The position numbers were made by a program, and so were the translations under genes. Positions 61,179-64,000 of a stretch of 64,000 bases of DNA are shown piece after piece. Under the pieces are notes generated by a model that was not told where the DNA came from, made no database searches, and worked only from the letters and a program-made list of their open reading frames with translations. Location: positions 102,952-166,951 of the forward strand of contig URBK01000002.1 of the NCBI GenBank assembly GCA_900546065.1, read 5' to 3'. Numbering within the stretch: position 1 is the stretch's first letter; each line of letters starts with the position of its first letter. The stretch comes from an uncultured Alistipes sp. Its GTDB lineage: Bacteria; Bacteroidota; Bacteroidia; Bacteroidales; Rikenellaceae.

Positions 61179-62366
61179 CTACTCCTCGTCTATGCCGCGT
61201 GCGGCCACATATCCGTCCCACTTGGCGATGACGGAGCGGAAGTCCTCCGGCAACTCGCTCTCGAAGATCATCTCGCGCCCCGTCGTCGGATGCACGAAGC
61301 CCAGTGAACGGGCGTGCAGCGCCTGCCGCGGCAGCAGCGCAAAGCAGTTCGAGATGAACTGGCGGTATTTCGAGAAGGTCGTACCCTTCAATATGCGGTC
61401 GCCGCCATAGCGGGCGTCGTTGAATAGCGGATGGCCCTGCCACGACATGTGGACACGTATCTGGTGCGTACGGCCCGTCTCAAGGCGGCACTCCAGCAGC
61501 GTGACATAACCGTAGCGGCGCAGCACGCGGTAGTGCGTCACGGCATGCTTGCCCTGCGAGCCGTCGGCAAAGACGTGCATCAGCATACGGTCACGCGGGT
61601 CGCGGCCGATATTGCCCGTAATCGTACCCTCATCCTCCGTAAAGTTGCCCCACGCCAGAGCCACATAACGGCGGTGGATCGTGTGGTCGAAGAACTGCTT
61701 GGCCAGACGCGTGTGCGAGCGTTCATTCTTGGCCACAACCAGCAGACCCGACGTATCCTTGTCGATACGGTGTACCAGCCCCGCACGCATGTCCCCCTCG
61801 CGGAACATCTCCAGATGGCGCAGATGGTATGCCAAGGCGTTCACCAGCGTACCGTTATAGTTGCCGCATCCCGGGTGCACAACCATGCCCGCAGGCTTGT
61901 TCACGATCAGCAGGTCGTCATCCTCATATATTATGTCCAGAGGTATATCCTCGGGCACGATCTCCACCTCCCGCTTCGGGTAGGGCATCACAAGCGATAT
62001 GCGGTCCAGAGGCTTGACCTTGTAGCTGGCCTTCGCCGCCACGCCGTTGACAAGGATATTCCCGTTGTCGGCCGCCGTCTGGATACGGTTACGCGAACAG
62101 TGCTCCATGCGGTCGACCAGAAACTTGTCCAGACGTATCATCGACTGTCCGCGGTCGACCGTGATGGCAAAGTGCTCATACTGCTCCGCCGCGGCACCGC
62201 CGTCACCGAATCCATCCTCGTCGAAGTCGTCCCCGTCCTCAAGGTCGACATCCCCCGCGGCCGCATCCGCAGTCACTGCCTCCGCCTCCGTGCACGTCTC
62301 CTCCATACCGATATTAACGATATTATCGATACTCTCCGTGCCGTGTTCCTGTATCTTCTCCGCCAT
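61179..62366 (-). CDS. rluD: RluD-type 23S rRNA pseudouridine synthase
   Basis: The 395-residue product has an acidic N-terminal extension (about 1-65). An S4 RNA-binding domain (about 75-130, MIRLDKFLVDRMEHCSRNRI) and the RluA-family catalytic core follow, with HRIDKDTSGLLVVAK (catalytic D202). KPAGMVVHPG and LETGRTHQIRVHM are also present. It likely makes the pseudouridines in helix 69 of 23S rRNA, although RluC/RluD specificity cannot be fixed from sequence alone. It begins 2 nt after the PASTA gene stop. Confidence 0.9.
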   Translation of the reverse strand: MAEKIQEHGTESIDNIVNIGMEETCTEAEAVTADAAAGDVDLEDGDDFDEDGFGDGGAAAEQYEHFAITVDRGQSMIRLDKFLVDRMEHCSRNRIQTAADNGNILVNGVAAKASYKVKPLDRISLVMPYPKREVEIVPEDIPLDIIYEDDDLLIVNKPAGMVVHPGCGNYNGTLVNALAYHLRHLEMFREGDMRAGLVHRIDKDTSGLLVVAKNERSHTRLAKQFFDHTIHRRYVALAWGNFTEDEGTITGNIGRDPRDRMLMHVFADGSQGKHAVTHYRVLRRYGYVTLLECRLETGRTHQIRVHMSWQGHPLFNDARYGGDRILKGTTFSKYRQFISNCFALLPRQALHARSLGFVHPTTGREMIFESELPEDFRSVIAKWDGYVAARGIDEE

Positions 62367-62368
62367 CG

Positions 62369-63382
62369 CTAAAAGAATTCGTCCTCGTCGGTCTCGGTGA
62401 CATTGTCATGCAGCGAGCCGCTCTCGCGCAGCGCCCGCACCACATCGTTGCGCTCGGCCTGCTCGAGCGAGTCCTGCCGCTCCTGCTCCTCCTGAAGCCG
62501 CTGCTCGGCCAGCTCCTTGGCCACCTTGTCGGACGCGGCGCTGTTCTGCTCCACGATCTTGTCGTCAAGCGTCAGCCACAGATCCACCGCAGCCCCCAGC
62601 GACGCCGTAGCATTATGCGGAACGGACTGACGGTAGACACGCGCATCCTTCTCGTTCAGCAGGTCGATGCCATCGTCGAAGGTAACCTTGCCGACGTTGA
62701 GACCCTCCTCCCACAGACGGCTCTTGGCCGACTGCAGGCTCTGGCCTATGGCCTTGGGAACGATGGTCGTACTCTTGTCGGGCTCCATGCCCACACGCAG
62801 CGTCACGCCCGAGCCCATCTCGATCTCGAGCGACGACGAGCGCGACACCTCCTCGCCGCCGACAAACTCCGCCAGCACGTAGTTCGTCGCCATATCCTCG
62901 ACATAGACAAGCTTCTCGATACCCAGACCCGCAACCTCAAGCATGTTCTTCGCCTGACGCAGGCTGCGGCCCGCAACGTAGGGGACCTTCACGCTCTTCT
63001 GACGGAACGAGTTGATCGTAACGTAGACCTTGCGGCCGGCCTTCACCTCGACACCCGCCACGGGCAGTTGGTCGAGCACGATGCCGCCATCGTACGTAGG
63101 CACATAGAGCGAGTCGTTGATTATGATCTTCAGCCCCTTGTCCCGTGCGACGCGCTCGGCATCCGAGAGCGTTATGCCAGTCAGGTCGGGCACCGTACGG
63201 TGTGTGCCGTGCCGCGTGAGGATCATCATCAGAAGGCTGCACGCCGCAATTATCGCTACAAGTATGAGCACTATCGACACCAAGTTATACGCTATGGGCG
63301 ACTCCTTGAGCCGTTCGATGGCACCGTCTATGCCGCCTTTCCCCTGACGGTGCTTGCGTGTATCGGGTTTGCGTTTCTCCAT
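62369..63382 (-). CDS. Membrane-anchored PASTA domain protein
   Basis: The 337-residue product has a basic N terminus and one membrane helix (about 34-56). Three PASTA repeats follow (about 65-130, VPDLTGITLSDAERVARDKG; about 130-205, VPYVAGRSLRQAKNMLEVAG; about 208-275, VPKAIGQSLQSAKSRLWEEG). An acidic/Gln-rich helical tail ends DEDEFF. PASTA domains bind peptidoglycan fragments or beta-lactams in kinases and PBPs; here no kinase domain is attached. It precedes rluD as in many Bacteroidetes. Confidence 0.88.
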   Translation of the reverse strand: MEKRKPDTRKHRQGKGGIDGAIERLKESPIAYNLVSIVLILVAIIAACSLLMMILTRHGTHRTVPDLTGITLSDAERVARDKGLKIIINDSLYVPTYDGGIVLDQLPVAGVEVKAGRKVYVTINSFRQKSVKVPYVAGRSLRQAKNMLEVAGLGIEKLVYVEDMATNYVLAEFVGGEEVSRSSSLEIEMGSGVTLRVGMEPDKSTTIVPKAIGQSLQSAKSRLWEEGLNVGKVTFDDGIDLLNEKDARVYRQSVPHNATASLGAAVDLWLTLDDKIVEQNSAASDKVAKELAEQRLQEEQERQDSLEQAERNDVVRALRESGSLHDNVTETDEDEFF

Positions 63383-63395
63383 GTCTCGTTATATC

Positions 63396-64000
63396 TTATT
63401 TTTCAATCTCGTTATAAAGCGTATCGCGCTCAACGGCACGAAATCCCGCATGCGCCACCATCTCCCGCATCTGCTCCACGCTCATGCGCGGGCGGCTGTC
63501 GTCGGCACCCGCCATCGAGTAGATCTTGGTCGAGTCGTCGATCGTACCGTCGATATCGTCGGCACCGAATGCCAGCGCCGCCTCGGTCGTCTGCCTTCCG
63601 TACATCACCCAGTAGGCCTTGATGTGGGGAACGTTGTCCAGAATCAGACGGCTCATGGCCAGCGTCCGCAGATCCTCTATGACCGACACCTCGCCGATCT
63701 CCGACATCGAGTTGCCGTAATTGCGGTACTTGAGCGGGATGAAGGCATTCAATCCCCCCGTCTCATCCTGCAGCGCCCGCAGACGCATCAGATGGTCGAT
63801 GCGGTGCTCGATACCTTCTATATGTCCGTACAGCATCGTCGCTCCGTGGTGTTGGTTTTTATAAAACAGCATCGGGTAATGACTCAGAATGACCAAGCGG
63901 TTTTCGTCATTGACTTCTGCGTACTGCGCTATGCTTTCCCAATAAAGACGAAGCTTGCCCTTGACCCGGTCATGATTGCCTTGAATCAAATGCTTGTGTC
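63396..64000 (-). CDS. mqnE: MqnE C-terminal region joined in frame to a phosphoesterase-like segment (partial)
   Basis: The frame is open to the right edge. The part from 63842 down to 63396 (about 148 codons) matches the C terminus of aminofutalosine synthase MqnE of the futalosine menaquinone pathway: TMLYGHIEGIEHRIDHLMRL, LQDETGGLNAFIPLKYRN, NVPHIKAYWVMYGRQTTEAA, DIDGTIDDSTKIYSMAGA and ERDTLYNEIEK. The part from 63843 to the edge instead reads like a metallophosphoesterase (LIQGNHDR, RLYWESIAQYAEV, VILSHYPMLFYKNQHHGA). The two meet at ATMLYGH (63822-63842), a motif both families share. GC is about 46 % after the junction and about 62 % before it. The radical SAM cluster motif is missing from the visible part. 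Probably chimeric; see findings. Confidence 0.8.
   Translation of the reverse strand, partial: HKHLIQGNHDRVKGKLRLYWESIAQYAEVNDENRLVILSHYPMLFYKNQHHGATMLYGHIEGIEHRIDHLMRLRALQDETGGLNAFIPLKYRNYGNSMSEIGEVSVIEDLRTLAMSRLILDNVPHIKAYWVMYGRQTTEAALAFGADDIDGTIDDSTKIYSMAGADDSRPRMSVEQMREMVAHAGFRAVERDTLYNEIEK

Overview
The window looks like part of a Bacteroidales chromosome or long contig, most likely Rikenellaceae/Alistipes-like. I judge GC at about 60 % by eye. The family-level evidence is the gene content (NigD-like, DUF3078, DUF3108, DUF3127, DUF3667, DUF4861 and CotH proteins, S16 with an Ala/Glu tail), Bacteroidetes-type promoters (TTTG, a spacer of about 20 nt, then TAnnTTTG) and weak Shine-Dalgarno signals. 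I see no IS element, prophage, CRISPR array, plasmid gene or SusC/SusD pair, so this is mostly core genome with carbohydrate-active genes scattered through it.

Layout. 1-5.9 kb, minus strand: tRNA-Thr, tRNA-Tyr, tRNA-Gly, tuf, tRNA-Trp, secE, nusG, rplK, rplA, rplJ, rplL and the 5' part of rpoB, with hairpins in the rplL-rpoB gap. 6-12.4 kb: an outer-membrane-type protein, a DUF3667 membrane protein, rpmE2, tRNA-Met, a SIMPL protein, a 48-bp tandem repeat, a small lipoprotein and a CotH-family lipoprotein. 12.5-15.6 kb, plus: a NigD-like lipoprotein, then an ECF sigma factor overlapping an anti-sigma-like/beta-barrel fusion. 15.7-20 kb, minus: uronate operon uxaC-kduI-kduD-DUF4861. 20.3-31 kb: a DUF3127 protein with an SSB-like tail, a phosphoesterase, a C-terminal processing protease with a tiny membrane protein behind it, a DUF3078 protein, endonuclease IV, a CPBP protease, a class III aminotransferase, and cvpA-rsgA-trmH. 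31-38.9 kb: a GH2 protein that appears to lack its acid/base glutamate, wbqC-like, prmA, xerD, a sulfatase and cstA. 38.9-42.2 kb, minus: second uronate operon kdgK-eda-exuT. 42.5-51.7 kb: recO, ispG, a GH125 mannosidase, recG, a DUF3108 protein, a coiled-coil membrane protein and a beta-propeller lipoprotein. 51.9-64 kb: GH106, a Ca2+/Na+ antiporter, rpsP, rimM, a GH29 fucosidase, a YgiQ radical SAM protein, rluD, a PASTA protein and, at the right edge, an odd reading frame.

How the genes work together. The two uronate operons, about 20 kb apart, give an incomplete but coherent route: uptake (exuT), isomerisation (uxaC, kduI), reduction to 2-keto-3-deoxygluconate (kduD), phosphorylation (kdgK) and aldol cleavage (eda). 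The single GH2, GH106, GH29, GH125 and sulfatase genes suggest foraging on host or plant glycans, but none sits in a polysaccharide utilisation locus here.

The most unusual signal is at 63.4-64.0 kb. One open frame joins the C-terminal part of aminofutalosine synthase (MqnE) to a metallophosphoesterase-like segment, at a 7-residue motif that both families share. GC falls from about 62 % to about 46 % beyond the junction. I think an assembly or recombination chimera is more likely than a new enzyme, but it deserves a direct check. I did not find a convincing undescribed system.
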